From assembly GCA_020634115.1 (NCBI GenBank), contig JACKCH010000042.1:1-6628 (forward strand): a DNA stretch of 6,628 nt. Reading direction: 5' to 3'. Of this stretch, positions 6,235 to 6,628 are shown piece by piece (position 1 is the first letter of the stretch; each line of letters starts with the position of its first letter). The position numbers and the translations under genes were made by a program. The notes beneath the pieces are model-generated. The model was given only the letters and a program-made list of their open reading frames with translations, had not been told where the DNA came from and did no database searches. The DNA is from Anaerolineaceae bacterium (GTDB lineage: Bacteria; Chloroflexota; Anaerolineae; Aggregatilineales; Phototrophicaceae).

Positions 6235-6600
6235 TTCCGAATAATCCTTGTATAGGTAATGGGAAATTTTGACTGATGCGGTATGAAAAGACAAACCAGA
6301 ACGAGCGCACTCGTTGACCAGGTTTGCTTTTCCATAATCCAGTTATTGTAACCTACGCCTATCGGAAATTCAGCAGCAAAATCTGATTGGAGGAGGGGGA
6401 TTACAATAAACTTGGCTCAGAGACCATTGTATTCGTCAACATCGCCATCACGTATACTTCTACAAACCTTCCGCGATGCCCCACAATAATTAAGAGTCAT
6501 ATTCGAGCACGACCATAAATAATCATTACAATAGAAGTACACTGATGCTTCACGGCTAAGGTTTATGAATAAAAGCGTTTGGCAGCAACGCCGGGGACAA
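6235..6600. other. Intergenic region upstream of the GH13 gene
   Basis: No convincing complete gene lies here. It probably contains the GH13 promoter. On the minus strand TACAAT (6350-6345) is a fair -10 without a good -35, and a second weak pair is TTGTCT (about 6295) with CAAAAT 17 bp further on. AACGAG-CGCA-CTCGTT (6300-6315) is a small inverted repeat between them that could be an operator. TTACAATA occurs at 6401-6408 and 6526-6533, and inverted at 6344-6351. Open stretches in several frames lack a start with a good ribosome binding site or any familiar motif. Confidence 0.4.
6571..6591 (-). terminator. Weak terminator-like hairpin
   Basis: On the minus strand GCGTT and AACGC form a 5-bp stem with a 7-nt loop, followed by TTTTATT. 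It begins 10 bp after a possible stop codon at 6601-6603 and may end a gene entering from the right. The stem is short. Confidence 0.35.
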
Positions 6601-6628
6601 TCAAGCCCATAGCACCATGCTGCCGTCG
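6601..6628 (-). CDS. Possible 3' tail of a gene entering from the right edge
   Basis: In one minus-strand frame the last eight codons read DGSMVLWA followed by TGA (6603-6601), and a terminator-like hairpin comes 10 bp later. The peptide resembles the end of a WD40 blade (DG-x-VxLW), but eight residues cannot establish a family. Another frame stays open to a TAA at 6563-6565, inside or beyond the hairpin, and is less consistent with termination. Very tentative. Confidence 0.2.

Noticed and set aside
6235..6294. A 20-residue N-terminal extension of the GH13 protein from a TTG start
   Set aside because: The ATG at 6234 has a suitable ribosome binding site and matches the start position of the paralogue at 331. 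The extension has no signal peptide and no counterpart in the family.
6413..6490. A 25-codon plus-strand frame from TTG downstream of AGGAGGGGG (6391-6399)
   Set aside because: The purine-rich run looks like a ribosome binding site but spacing to the TTG is too long, and the peptide has no recognisable feature.
6541..6550. The 10-mer ACTGATGCTT occurs here and at bases 1-10
   Set aside because: The copy at 1-10 is coding sequence of the GH13 gene, and the match does not extend past 10 bases. It is most likely chance, not a sign of circularity or a duplication.

Overview
The window is a sugar-uptake and breakdown locus in which every recognisable gene lies on the minus strand, so transcription runs from high to low coordinates. 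In that order it holds a cytoplasmic GH13 alpha-glucosidase (6234-4537), an extracytoplasmic sugar-binding protein (4283-2982), two ABC permease subunits of the MalF and MalG type (2911-1358 and 1361-507), and the first 110 codons of a second GH13 alpha-glucosidase that runs off the left edge (331-1). The likely job is import of an alpha-linked oligosaccharide (maltose, isomaltose, panose or trehalose class) and its hydrolysis to glucose by two different intracellular GH13 enzymes. The transporter ATPase (MalK/MsmX type) and any transcription factor are not in the window and must be encoded elsewhere.

Region by region, read in the direction of transcription. 6628-6235 holds no convincing complete gene. 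At its outer end a possible gene tail stops at 6601 and is followed by a weak terminator-like hairpin. The GH13 gene follows. Its last Leu codon and stop codon are formed by the terminal repeat of a 56-bp composite palindromic element (4487-4542). The 253-bp gap before the binding-protein gene carries three copies of a TTTRCACA motif and a good -10 box, the best candidate for the transporter's regulated promoter. A strong intrinsic terminator (2927-2971) sits between the binding-protein gene and the malF-like gene, as expected where the binding protein is made in excess over the permeases. The two permease genes overlap by 4 bp (ATGA). After them come a 34-bp perfect palindrome and a terminator-like hairpin, then the second GH13 gene with its own ribosome binding site.

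The organism is probably a member of the Chloroflexota (Anaerolineae-like). This is inferred from moderate GC, a Sec signal peptide without a lipobox Cys on the binding protein, the CUT1 transporter with GH13 neighbours, and a dispersed-repeat-like GTAGGGGC palindrome. No single feature proves it. The coding content is ordinary carbohydrate metabolism and I see no new defence, mobile or RNA-based system. The points most worth a second look are the enlarged MalF-like subunit (four extra N-terminal membrane segments plus an outer loop with two Cys), the repeated operator-like motif, and the two palindromic intergenic elements.
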